In this document: one piece after another, positions 11,055 to 24,452 of the stretch | How the letters are laid out: each line of letters starts with the position of its first letter | Position numbering within the stretch: position 1 is the first letter of the stretch | Source of the DNA: Glandiceps talaboti | Taxonomy: Eukaryota; Hemichordata; Enteropneusta; Spengelidae | Assembly (NCBI RefSeq): GCF_964340395.1 | Contig: NC_135567.1 | Coordinates: 21,352,592 to 21,416,591 of the forward strand | Reading direction: 5' to 3' | DNA length: 64,000 nucleotides | The notes under the pieces: model-generated | Seen by the model: the letters and a program-made list of their open reading frames with translations, nothing else | Told to the model about the DNA's origin: nothing | The model's database searches: none | Position numbers and translations under genes: made by a program

Positions 11055-12992
11055 GATATTTACTGTTCTTAGAGGGTTATATAGTCAAATATTTACTGTG
11101 CTTTAATAGAGGGTCATATAGTCAAATATTTACTGTTCTTAGAGGGTCATATAGTCAAATATTTACTGTGCTTAGAGGGTCATATAGTCAAATATTTACT
11201 GTGCTTAGAGGGTCATATAGTCAAATATTTACTGTTCTTAGAGGGTCATATAGTCAAATATTTACTGTTCTTAGAGGGTCATATAGTCAAATATTTACTG
11301 TGCTTAGAGGGTCATAAAGTCAAATATTTACTGTTCTTAGAGGGTCATATAGTCAAATATTTACTGTTCTTAGAGGGTCATATAGTCAAATATTTACTGT
11401 GCTTAGAGGGTTATATAGTCAAATATTTACTGTTCTTAGAGGGTCATATAGTCAAATATTTACTGTTCTTAGAGGGTCATATAGTCAAATATTTACTGTG
11501 CTTAGAGGGTTATATAGTCAAATATTTACTGTGCTTTAATAGAGGGTCATGTAGTCAAATATTTACTGTTCTTAGAGGGTCATATAGTCAAATATTTACT
11601 GTTCTTAGAGGGTCATATAGTCAAATATTTACTGTTCTTAGAGGGTCATATAGTCAAATATTTACTGTGCTTTAATAGAGGGTCATATAGTCAAATATTT
11701 ACTGTGCTTAGAGGGTTATATAGTCAAATATTTACTGTGCTTTAATAGAGGGTCATATAGTCAAATATTTACTGTGCTTAGAGGGTCATATAGTCAAATA
11801 TTTACTGTGCTTTAATAGAGGGTCATATAGTCAAATATTTACTGTTCTTAGAGGGTCATATAGTCAAATATTTACTGTGCTTTAATAGAGGGTCATATAG
11901 TCAAATATTTACTGTGCTTAGAGGGTCATATAGTCAAATATTTACTGTGCTTTAATAGAGGGTCATATAGTCAAATATTTACTGTTCTTAGAGGGTCATA
12001 TAGTCAAATATTTACTGTGCTTTAATAGAGGGTCATATATAGTCAAATATTTACTGTGCTTAGAGGGTTATATAGTCAAATATTTACTGTGCTTCGAGGG
12101 TTATATAGTCAAATATTTACTGTACTTAAAGAGTCATATAGTCAAATATTTACTGTGCTTAGAGGGTTATATAGTCAAATATTTACTGTGCTTAGAGAGT
12201 CATATAGTCAAATATTTACTGTGCTTAGAGGGTCATATAGTCAAATATTTACTGTGCTTAGAGGGTCATATAGTCAAATATTTACTGTGCTTTAATAGAG
12301 GGTCATATAGTCAAATATTTACTGTTCTTAGAGGGTCATATAGTCAAATATTTACTGTGCTTTAATAGAGGGTCATATAGTCAAATATTTACTGTGCTTA
12401 GAGGGTCATATAGTCAAATATTTACTGTGCTTTAATAGAGGGTCATATAGTCAAATATTTACTGTTCTTAGAGGGTCATATAGTCAAATATTTACTGTGC
12501 TTTAATAGAGGGTCATATATAGTCAAATATTTACTGTGCTTAGAGGGTTATATAGTCAAATATTTACTGTGCTTCGAGGGTTATATAGTCAAATATTTAC
12601 TGTACTTAAAGAGTCATATAGTCAAATATTTACTGTGCTTAGAGGGTTATATAGTCAAATATTTACTGTGCTTAGAGAGTCATATAGTCAAATATTTACT
12701 GTGCTTAGAGGGTCATATAGTCAAATATTTACTGTGCTTAGAGGGTCATATAGTCAAATATTTACTGTGCTTTAATAGAGGGTCCTATAGTCAAATATTT
12801 ACTGTGCTTAGAGGGTCCTATAGTCAAATATTTACTGTGCTTAGAGGGTCATATAGTCAAATATTTACTGTGCTTAGAGGGTCATATAGTCAAATATTTA
12901 CTGTGCTTAGAGGGTCCTATAGTCAAATATTTACTGTGCTTAGAGGGTCCTATAGTCAAATATTTACTGTGCTTAGAGGGTCATATACTCAT
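11055..12992. repeat. 33-bp minisatellite, about 58 copies, with a 480-bp higher-order duplication
   Basis: The unit is built around tatagtcaaatatttactgt plus gcttagagggtca. A second unit type carries a short tttaatagag extension. Positions ~11761-12295 recur without visible difference 480 bp later (~12241-12775), including rare variants such as the cttcgaggg unit. Confidence 0.96.
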
Positions 12993-13331
12993 ACAATGTG
13001 AAACATTCTTAGGATGAATATTTCTTTTAATAATTTAATTTTTCCTTTAAAATTGTTAGTTATTACATGGGATATTACAATTACTTGAAAGAAAAAAATG
13101 AAAATTTCAAAATTGCTATTTTAAATTATAGTTACATTTCTGTACAGTATGCATAAATGTTATCAGTATACATCAATGAGTTTTGTATTTGTGTGCATAT
13201 TAATTATAATGTGACTACTACCAGTGGTATCTTTGCTTTTGGAGTTTGTTTGCTGAGGTGGGAATGTAGAGTCATGATGGTTGAATGGCTGAGTCTGCAA
13301 GTTGCAAGTCTGAGCCTTGTCACTGCCATTT
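12993..13331. other. Unique AT-rich spacer
   Basis: Nothing recognisable. Confidence 0.6.
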
Positions 13332-13712
13332 AAGATTTACACACATGACCAGGCCTAGCTCTGAAGATTTACACACATGACCAGGCCTAGCTCTGAAGAT
13401 TTACACACATGACCAGGCCTAGCTCTGAAGATTTACACACATGACCAGGCCTAGCTCTGAAGATTTACACACATGACCAGGCCTAGCTCTGAAGATTTAC
13501 ACACATGACCAGGCCTAGCTCTGAAGGTTTACACACATGACCAGGCCTAGCTCTGAAGGTTTACACACATGACCAGGCCTAGCTCTGAAGGTTTACACAC
13601 ATGACCAGGCCTAGCTCTGAAGGTTTACACACATGACCAGGCCTAGCTCTGAAGATTTACACACATGACCAGGCCTAGCTCTGAAGATTTACACACATGA
13701 CCAGGCCTAGCT
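13332..13712. repeat. 32-bp minisatellite, about 12 copies
   Basis: The unit contains tttacacacatgaccaggcc and tagctctga. Copies are identical except for an A/G switch (aagattt versus aaggttt) that occurs as a block of consecutive units in the middle of the array. Confidence 0.96.
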
Positions 13713-13754
13713 GTTAGAGAAACCACAACAGAAGACATGTCAGAGTTCTAAGAG

Positions 13755-14970
13755 GTAGCCAGGCCATGGATACAACTTACTAGCTAGCCTGGCCATGGAT
13801 ACAACTTACTAGCTAGCCGGGCCATGGATACAATTTACCAGCTAGCCGGGCCATGGAAACAACTTACTAGCTAGCCAGGCCATGGATACAATTTACTAGC
13901 TAGCCAGACCATGGATACAATTTACTAGCTAGCCAGGCCATGGATACAACTTACTAGCTAGCCAGGCCATGGATACAATTTACTAGCTAGCCAGGCCATG
14001 GATACAACTTACTAGCTAGCCGGGCCATGGATACAATTTACTAGCTAGACAGGCCAGGGATACAATTTACTAGCTAGCCGGGCCATGGATACAACTTACT
14101 ATCTAGCCGGGCCATGGATACAACTTACTAGCTAGCCGGGCCATGGATACAACTTACTGGCTAGCCGGGCCATGGATACAACTTACTAGCTAGCCAGGCC
14201 ATGGATACAACTTACTGGCTAGCCAGGCCATGGATACAACTTACTAGCTAGCCAGGCCATGGATACAACTTACTAGCTAGCCAGGCCATGGATACAACTT
14301 ACTATCTAGCCGGGCCATGGATACAACTTACTAGCTAGCCAGGCCATGGATACAACTTACTAGCTAGCCAGGCCATGGATACAACTTACTAGCTAGCCAG
14401 GCCATGGATACAACTTACTGGCTAGCCAGGCCATGGATACAACTTACTGGCTAGCCAGGCCATGGATACAACTTACTAGCTAGCCAGGCCATGGATACAA
14501 CTTACTAGCTAGCCAGGCCTAAATACAACTTCCTGGCTAGCCAGGCCATGGATACAATTTACTAGCTAGCCAGGCCATGGATACAACTTACTAGCTAGCC
14601 GGGCCATGGATACAATTTACTAGCTAGCCAGGCCAGGGATACAACTTACTGGCTAGCCAGGCCATGGATACAACTTACTAGCTAGCCGGGCCATGGATAC
14701 AATTTACTAGCTAGCCAGGCCAGGGATACAACTTACTGGCTAGCCGGGCCATGGATACAATTTACTAGCTAGCCAGGCCATGGATACAATTTACTAGCTA
14801 GCCAGGCCATGGATACAACTTACTAGCTAGCCGGGCCATGGATACAATTTACTAGCTAGCCAGGCCATGGATACAATTTACTAGCTAGCCAGGCCATGGA
14901 TACAACTTACTAGCTAGCCGGGCCATGGATACAACTTACTAGCTAGCCGGGCCATGGATACAACTTACTA
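13755..14970. repeat. 29-bp minisatellite, about 42 copies
   Basis: The unit contains ctagctagccaggccatgga and tacaacttacta. It carries small palindromes (ctagctag, ccatgg). Variants (ccgggcc, aattta, tggctag) recur in patterns that suggest multi-unit duplications. Confidence 0.96.
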
Positions 14971-15594
14971 AATCCAAGATATATCAGGAAATCCAAGATA
15001 ACCTCGCCTGCAGGACATCCAGGATAACTCAAGAAATGCAAGATAACCCAGTCAACCAATGATGTCACTATTTGTTCTGAAACATTGACTCCTGTAGGTA
15101 TTTCTATATATATACACACAAATGTAGAACATTACATGTCTAGCATACATTATATTATGTGGTCCTATTATTTTGTATATATATATAATAACCAATAGCA
15201 ATATCACACATACAGATATTTTATTATGAAATGATGAAATACATAATGATACTTGAGTGACATGACTCGTAATAAATATACCATTCAAAGACTATTTACT
15301 GTTACTTCTATGTTCTACTACTACTGACTTCATGTGAATTCACAGAAATTGACATAAAATGGGCTAGTTCTATTAGTGCAGCCCCTTTAACGTCTATAAT
15401 TCCTATCACCTAGCCAACACTATATATCCTTGCTTCAACAACAAGAATTTGAAGGTCCCTACAGTGCCACTGATGGTAAACCAAACAATACCAAAGTCAT
15501 ATAACTGTGCACAAATTTTCCCGTAACACTTCAATGTGGTACGTTTACTACTAAAACTGATTCATACTATCTGTTGACATATTAAATTGTCATT
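14971..15594. other. Unique AT-rich spacer
   Basis: No gene is recognised. Antisense short open frames here have no recognisable protein features. Confidence 0.55.
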
Positions 15595-15890
15595 TCACAC
15601 AGCACTGTGAGACCTTTAACAAAACAACTGATTCATAGCTATCTGTCACACAGCACTGTGAGACCTTTAACAAAACAACTGATTCATACTATCTGTCACA
15701 CAGCACTGTGAGACCTTTACTAAAACAAATGATTCATAGCTATCTGTCACACAGCACTGTGAGACCTTTACTAAAACAAATGATTCATAGCTATCTGTCA
15801 CACAGCACTGTGACACCTTTAACAAAACAAATGACTCATACTATCTGTCACACAGCACTGTGAGACCTTTAATAAAACAACTGATTCATT
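15595..15890. repeat. ~51-bp minisatellite, about 5.5 copies
   Basis: The unit contains cacacagcactgtgagacct and aacaactgattcata. Copies differ by small insertions (tagctatc versus tactatc). Confidence 0.9.
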
Positions 15891-16309
15891 ATTTTTAAGG
15901 TTTGACAATGAGAAACATAAATGTAAAAAAAGGTTATATTTTATAGCTACACTTCCTATGCTGGTGATTTGACAAAATTTTAGAGAAATATGCAACAATG
16001 GTATTTGAATTAGTATAACTAGTACCGGTATATACCTTCTGATTTGGTATAAGTCAAGTTACATAATAATGTGAAATGCATCTAACAAATTTGTACAACT
16101 GATTCTATGTAAGGTTAAAAGTTACAATACATTGCAATTCATATTTACCATTACATAGCATATATCTATGTGTTTTGTAATCACTCTGTAAACACCTATC
16201 CATCCCAAGTTCAGACCACAGTACCTATGTGTTTCACAATATATATTATTGCCTTGATATTGGGTTACATGCCCGATCATATCAAGGATATGATCTGCAC
16301 GACACATAA
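15891..16309. other. Unique spacer with one diverged repeat unit
   Basis: No gene is recognised. A diverged copy of the next array's unit (aaacacctatccatccca) occurs near 16190-16207. Confidence 0.55.
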
Positions 16310-16863
16310 TCACTAGGTAAACACCTATCCATCCCATTGCATAATGGGGTGGTCCAATACAAGTGACATATAATAATCACTAGGTAAACACCTATCCATC
16401 CCATTGCATAATGGGGTGGTCCAATACAAGTGACATATAATAATCACTAGGTAAACACCTATCCATCCCATTGCATAATGGGGTGGTCCAATACAAGTGA
16501 CATATAATAATCACTAGGTAAACACCTATCCATCCCATTGCATAATGGGGTGGTCCAATACAAGTGACATATAATAATCACTAGGTAAACACCTATCCAT
16601 CCCATTGCATAATGGGGTGGTCCAATACAAGTGACATATAATAATCACTAGGTAAACACCTATCCATCCCATTGCATAATGGGGTGGTCCAATACAAGTG
16701 ACATATAATAATCACTAGGTAAACACCTATCCATCCCATTGCATAATGGGGTGGTCCAATACAAGTGACATATAATAATCACTAGGTAAACACCTATCCA
16801 TCCCATTGCATAATGGGGTGGTCCAATACAAGTGACATATAATAATCACTAGGTAAACACCTC
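16310..16863. repeat. 67-bp minisatellite, about 8 copies
   Basis: The unit contains aatcactaggtaaacaccta and ttgcataatggggtggtcc. After the first copies the units look identical, so expansion was recent or homogenisation efficient. Confidence 0.97.
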
Positions 16864-17037
16864 CTCATTTTCAAACTTTGTATGTTCACCTCAGATTTTT
16901 TGTACTGATTGCAAAGTGAGAATAGGATGGAATTGTCTTGAACAAAGTAACAACAAAAAATTAAAGTTTTTTTTCTGATGGACATTCTAAGTTAATCTCA
17001 AGATTTAAGATACGTTAAAAAGTTATGTCAAACATTT

Positions 17038-17043
17038 TTTATT
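17038..17043 (-). terminator. Candidate poly(A) signal of the minus-strand IAH1-like gene
   Basis: TTTATT on the plus strand reads AATAAA on the minus strand, about 330 bp beyond the stop codon at 17370-17372. Its use is inferred from position only. Confidence 0.45.
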
Positions 17044-17369
17044 TACATTATTATCAATATGTACTACAGACAATGTTTATAACTTTACCAAACTACGCCA
17101 CCACACAACGTTATTTGCATCATACAAAATAACTACATGTACTTTGAAATCAAATGTTTTTGAAAACAACGTCTTTGGTACATACAGAGCAACATAAGTG
17201 AGAGATCTCAGACTGTTACTATGACAACATACACATATAATTGCAATGTATAAATTTGTACATTTTGTACTGTACAATAATACATATATCCATAGGTAGT
17301 AAAATTTGTATTTCTTTTGCATCCTTACTTTGTCATCACCATAGTAATGCTATCACCATGGTGATATTA

Positions 17370-17600
17370 TCAACTTTCAATGTAACCTACTGGATCTTCT
17401 ATGGTGAGTTGTTTGATCATTTTGGATGATGCAACTTGTCTAGGGCTAGGGTTGTATTTTTCAAAATCTTCCCAGTCTGGGAATTTGAGTTCAAACTCCT
17501 CAGCTCTCCTCTCAAGAAGTGGCCATAGTTGTCTTTCTAAGAACTGCCCCCCTTCTAGTGAGAGTGTTATGCCATCACGGTTCAGCAGCTGGGTCCAGTT
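17370..17600 (-). CDS. IAH1: IAH1-like A exon 6 (terminal)
   Basis: 231 nt that start NWTQLLNRDGITLSLEGGQF and end in TGA at 17372-17370. The block V DxxH motif reads DGIT, so His is replaced by Thr185. A divergent, charged C-terminal tail follows (PRQVASSKMIKQLTIEDP). Confidence 0.87.
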   Translation of the reverse strand, partial: NWTQLLNRDGITLSLEGGQFLERQLWPLLERRAEEFELKFPDWEDFEKYNPSPRQVASSKMIKQLTIEDPVGYIES

Positions 17601-20292
17601 CTATCACAGAAAACACAGAACAAATCAAATAAGTTAGTTGTTTTCTACAGTGATCAATTCAAACATAGAGTCAACCAGTGTCCCCCTACGCTTTATGACA
17701 TTGCAATAATCTATTAATGAAGAATGTGAGACTGATAGCTGAAAAGATAATTGGGTTAGGGAGGCATACATTTGTACTTACCATTTTGAAGTAATTTTTA
17801 ACACTTTTGTTACTTTTAGTTGAAGAACAAATAATATATTTTTATATCAATATAAAAACTTAATTAGATTAGTGACACTGTACCTTTTATTTCTTGTCTA
17901 GCCAAACCTTTCACTGTATTAAAACCAACATTATAATCAGATTCCCAAAACACAATTTTATTACTACAGATGATGTGAATAAAATACAAGTAAAAACAAT
18001 CAGTCTATCGCTTGAAAACTTCAACTTCTGAAGTATTGATAAATTGTTCTGAAGCAGTGTAAGGGACACCACTAGCAATTATAAGTAGCCAAGAGGAAGA
18101 ACACCACCAGAGCCCAGGGGAAGAACACCACCAGAGCCCAGGGGAAGAACACCACCAGAGCCCAGGGGAAGAACACCACCAGAGCCCAGAGGAAGAACAC
18201 CACCAGAGCCAAGAGGAAGAACACCACCAGAGCCTAGGGGAAGAACACCACCAGAGCCCAGGGGAAGAACACCACCAGAGCCCAGGGGAAGAACACCACC
18301 AGAGCCCAGAGGAAGAACACCACCAGAGCCAAGAGGAAGAACACCACCAGAGCCTAGGGGAAGAACACCACCAGAGCCCAGAGGAAGAACACCACCAGAG
18401 CCCAGGGGAAGAACACCACCAGAGCCCAATTATAAGTAGCCAAGAGGAAGAACACCACCAGAGCCCAGGGGAAGAACACCACCAGAGCCCAGAGGAAGAA
18501 CACCACCAGAGCCCAGGCGAAGAACACCACCAGAGCCCAGAATAAGAACACCACCAGAGCCCAGAGGAAGGACACCACCAGAGCCCAGGGGAAGAGCAAC
18601 AGCAGAGCCCAGAGGAAGGGCAACAGCAGAGCCCAGGAGAAGAGCAACAGCAGCAATCATAAGTAGCCAAGAGGAAGAGAATCACCAGAGCCACAGAGGA
18701 AGAACACCACCAGAGCCCAGAGGAAGAACACCACCAGAGCCCAGGGGAAGAACACCACCAGAGCCCAGAGGAGGAACACCACTAGAGCCCAGAGGAAGAA
18801 CACCACCAGAGCCCAGAGGAAGAAAGCCACCAGGGCCCAGAGGAAGAACACCACCAGGGCCCGGAGGAAGAACACCACCAGGGCCAGGAGGAAAGGCAAC
18901 AGCAGCAATAATGAATTGCCAAGAGGAAGAGCATCACCATGCCACTTCACACCAGAAAATCTCTAAACAACAATATGGCTGTTACATTTTTGCAATGTTT
19001 ATCCAATAGTAATCATTGAATAACATTATCTTGTCTGAAAACTGTGACAGTGATTGTACTGTGACACATCATACATGCCATCATTGTGTTTACAAGTCTT
19101 CAAAAGCAACCCGAAATTTAATATGGCATGTGCACCACATACAGTGCGGTATTATTTGATGCATAGCAGCAAAAATGGAATTTTTTGTATGGGGACATTT
19201 TCATATGTGAACATTTCATTGTTGACAAAAGTAAATCATAAATGTCTTTACCTCTTGCTGCCTTATCACGTGGTATAGATTAATATATTCTATCCCAGCA
19301 TCCTTTGCAACGTTACAACATGCTTCACTATACTCAGCTGCTAAAGCATCAGTTTTCCGTCTTCCATGACCTAGAAAATATCACCAATGGCATTGTAGCA
19401 CAACTGTATTAGGCTGTTGCTATGGGCATGGTCTTGTTGCTAAGTGCTTTTGCATACATTTTTTGAATCTTTATTAACTTGCCTACCCTTCCCACTTTTT
19501 ATCTTTGCAATATAAACCACCATGTACATGTAGCTGTTGCTATGGGCATGGTCCTGTTGCTATGCATATTTGCATACATTTTTTTTAATTTGTATTCACT
19601 TACCCACCCATCCCTATTATCTTTGTAATATACATCTCTATTTCACTGTTGCTATGGGCATGGTCCTGTTGCTATGCATATTTCCATACATTTTTTAAAT
19701 CTGTATTCACTTACCCACCCATCCCTATTATCTTTGTAATATACATCTCTATTTCACCGTTGCTATGGGTGTGGTCATCGTTGCTAGAGCCAAATGTGTC
19801 AAAATGATTTTAACAATAGTTGCAGGATAACATCTCCGTAAACATCCCCATCAAGTTTCAACCCCATTCACCATGCAGTTTAACAATATGATACTATTGA
19901 TAGGGGATCATCATGTCATGAACATATTAAACATCCTGAAGAATGTTCCACCTAAATTTCAGCCCAATCTGCTCAGTAGTTTTGGAATTAAAGATTTCTT
20001 ACCAAAAAGACACAATTTTATATTAATTTGTATATCACTGATGGGATCATCATGTCAATTCTTAACAATTCTTAATCTAAACACCCCTAAGAATGTTCCA
20101 ACAAAATTTCAGACTGATCTGCTGAGTATTTTGGGTTTAAGTTTTTTGACCAAAAATAATTTTCTTTTTACCATAAATCACACACCAGTGGTAAGATCAT
20201 TTTGATTTGAACATTTCCCAATTAGACATCCAAGGTAATATATGCACCAAATATCATGGCAATCGGTCTAGTGGTTTTTGACTTTTAAGTTG

Positions 20293-20375
<83 letters not shown>

Positions 20376-23300
20376 ACAGACACACACACACACACAGACA
20401 CAGTCACACACACACGCGTACGTACCAATGATATTACTTACACAAAGAACAAACAAGTCTTCTGAGAAGACACACTCCTTTCTAAAATATTTCTATTTGA
20501 CTGAATGGTGACATATTTTAAAAGAAATTAGTGGCAATAAATAAATACTAAAATGTGACTGTGATATGTATGAAATGTCTGGATTTGAAAGTCAAGGTCA
20601 AAGGGCAAGGTCCCAAAGAAAGTTTACATGATTGTTCACTACAAATATGGCCACCATTGAGTTACAAGTTACATGAGCACCAAAAGTAATGCATGCAATA
20701 CACATTTATCTTATATTCAAATGGAAATTCATCTGTGTTGGTTAACCATGAATTGAACTTTTGTGTCAAGCACAACTTTGAAAATTTTACCTGAAATTTT
20801 TTAACTGCACACTTCAGTCTTGTGTTTGGAACAGAAGTTTAATTGAATCAATAGTATTATATTTTTCTTGTTCTCTTGTTCTGTGTTTGTTACCTTTAGA
20901 CATCATTTTGAAAAAAACCGGATCACACATCAATGCTACAGATTGTATACAATATGCAAGAAATACCTTGATTTTGATAATTGACCCAGAAGGTCAAGGT
21001 CAAAGGTTACATTTTTACAAGAAAGCTTACATGTAATTATATGGGTTCAGACACTTGAATAGACATTCTGTGTATTGAAGTTTTGGAGTTGTGCAGTAAT
21101 ATATTGATTTGTTACACCAAATGGTTGCCATTCACTAAAACGTGATGTGATATGAGCACTACGAGTAATCCTTGAATTTTTAACTACAGGTATGGCCGCT
21201 ATTTAACTACAGATATGGCCGCTATTTAACTACAGACATGGCCGCTATTTAACTACAGACATGGCCGCTATTTAACTACAGACATGGATGCTATTTAACT
21301 ACAGATATGGCCGCTATTTAACTACAGACATGGTCGCTATTTAACTATATACAGACATGACCGCTATTTAACTACAGACATGGCCGCTATTTAACTACAG
21401 ATATGGCAGCTATTTAACTACAGATATGGCAGCTATTTAACTACAGTTATGGCCGCTATTTAACTACAGATATGGCAGCTATTTAACTACAGATATGGCC
21501 GCTATTTAACTACAGATATGGCCGCTATTTAACTACATATATGGCCGCTATTTAACTACAGATATGGCCGCTATTTAACTACATATATGGCCGCTATTTA
21601 ACTTCAGATATGGACACTCTTTAACTACAGATATGGCCGCTATTTAACTACAGATATGGCCGCTATTTAACTATAGTTATGGCCGCTATTTAACTACAGA
21701 TATGGCCACTATTTAACTACAGATATGGCAGCTATTTAACTACAGATATGGCAGCTATTTAACTACAGATATGGCCACTATTTAACTACAGATATGGCAG
21801 CTATTTAACTACAGATATGGCCGCTATTTAACTACAGATATGGCCACTATTTAACTACAGATATGGCCACTATTTAACTACAGATATGGCCACTATTTAA
21901 CTACAGATATGGCAGCTATTTAACTACAGATATGGCCGCTATTTAACTACAGATATGGCCACTATTTAACTACAGATATGGCCGCTATTTAACTACAGAT
22001 ATGGCCGCTATTTAATTACAGATATGGCAGCTATTTAACTACAGATATGGCCGCTATTTAACTACAGATATGGCCACTATTTAACTACAGATATGGCAGC
22101 TATTTAACTACAGATATGGCCGCTATTTAACTACAGATATGGCCACTATTTAACTACAGATATGGCCGCTATTTAACTACAGATATGGCCACTATTTAAC
22201 TACAGATATGGCAGCTATTTAACTACAGATATGGCCGCTATTTAACTACAGATATGGCCACTATTTAACTACAGATATGGCCACTACTTAACTACAGATA
22301 TGGCAGCTATTTCACTACAGATATGGCAGCTATTTAACTACAGATATGGCAGCTATTTAACTACAGATATGGCAGCTATTTACCGGTAACTACAGATATG
22401 GCCACTATTTAACTACAGATAATAGCCAATTCAATGCACCACTGAAGCTCACTTCTTTCTTGTGACCCACAGAATTTGGTGTTCACTATTACTGTGCTGT
22501 GCGTTGACTCAAAGAAACACTGACTAGTTTTAATCATTTTGACACACAACCCAAATTGTGGTCTTTAATTACATTAGAGATCACAGTCCGTCAGTAGATG
22601 TTGAGATGGTTGATTTGGTATATATATATATATACATTGGTAAATTGCCTTTTACTTACAACATGTTGTCTTTGTATTCTCATTAACAGGAGGTGGTGAC
22701 ACAAAGATGAGTTTATTTGACGTCACTTTGACAGATTTAAGATAATCTATCATTCTCTGTAAAATATAGAAACAGTTACAGATTAGAGAGTTATATATTG
22801 GTACAGATTAGAGAGTTACATATTGGTACAGATTAGAGAGTCACATATTAGTACAGATTAGAGAGTTATATATTGGTACAGATTAGAGAGTTATATATTG
22901 GTACAGATTAGAGAGTTATATAATGGTACAGATTAGAGAGTTATATATTGGTACAGATTAGAGAGTTATATATTGGTACAGATTAGAGAGTTACATATTG
23001 GTACAGATTAGAGAGTTATATATTGTACAGATTAGAGAGTTATATATTGGTACAGATTAGAGAGTTATATATTGGTACAGATTAGAGAGTTACAAATTGG
23101 CACTTAAAAATTGGTAACTATGGATAGGCGAGTTAAAGATTGGTAACTATGGATAGGTGAGTTAAAGATTGGTAACTATGGATAGGCGATTTAAAGATTG
23201 GTAACTATGGATAGGCGAGTCAAAGATTGGTAACTATGGATAGGCGAGTTAAAGATTGGTAACTATGGATAGGCGAGTTAAAGATTGGTAACTATGGATA

Positions 23301-24421
23301 GGCGAGTTAAAGATTGGTAACTATGGATAGGCGAGTTAAAGATTGGTAACTATGGATAGGCGAGTTAAAGATTGGTAACTATGGATAGGCGAGTTAAAGA
23401 TTGGTAACTATAGATAGGCGAGTTAAAGATTGGTAACTATGGATAGGCGAGTTAAAGATTGGTAACTATGGATAGGCGAGTTAAAGATTGGTAACTATGG
23501 ATAGGCGAGTTAAAGATTGGTAACTATGGATAGGCGAGTTAAAGATTGGTAACTATGGATAGGCGAGTTAAAGATTGGTAACTATGGATAGGCGAGTTAA
23601 AGATTGGTAACTATGGATAGGCGAGTTAAAGATTGGTAACTATGGATAGGCGAGTTAAAGATTGGTAACTATGGATAGGCGAGTTAAAGATTGGTAACTA
23701 TGGATAGGCGAGTTAAAGATTGGTAACTATGGATAGGCGAGTTAAAGATTGGTAACTATGGATAGGCGAGTTAAAGATTGGTAATTTTGGATAGGCGAGT
23801 TAAAGATTGGTAACTATGGATAGGCGAGTTAAAGATTGGTAATTTTGGATAGGCGAGTTAAAGATCGGTAACTATGGATAGGCGAGTTAAAGATTGGTAA
23901 CTATGGATAGGCGAGTTAAAGATTGGTAACTATGGATAGGCGAGTTAAAGATTGGTAACTATGGATAGGCGAGTTAAAGATTGGTAACTATGGATAGGCG
24001 AGTTAAAGATTGGTAACTATGGATAGGCGAGTTAAAGATTGGTAACTATGGATAGGCGAGTTAAAGATTGGTAACTATGGATAGGCGAGTTAAAGATTGG
24101 TAACTATGGATAGGCGAGTTAAAGATTGGTAACTATGGATAGGCGAGTTAAAGATTGGTAACTATGGATAGGCGAGTTAAAGATTGGTAATTTTGGATTA
24201 GAGACTTCAAAGTTTAGTGGCCTGACTTAGAGCAAGTGACTGACTAAGGTATGAGTTACTGAGCAGTGAGTTAAAGATAATGTGTACTGATTGATCAATT
24301 GATTGATTGATTGACTGACTGATTGACTGATTGATTGAGTGAATGATGTAGGAAAGTGAGCTGAGCCAAAGATTTGGTGATTAATTGGTAGATTGGGTTG
24401 GTGAGTAACTGAATGATTGAG

Positions 24422-24452
<31 letters not shown>

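Noticed and set aside
18005-18950. Minus-strand Gly/Pro/Leu/Trp-rich frames up to 229 codons
   Set aside because: They follow the 24 bp intronic array in all frames and end with it. There is no start context and no conserved protein.
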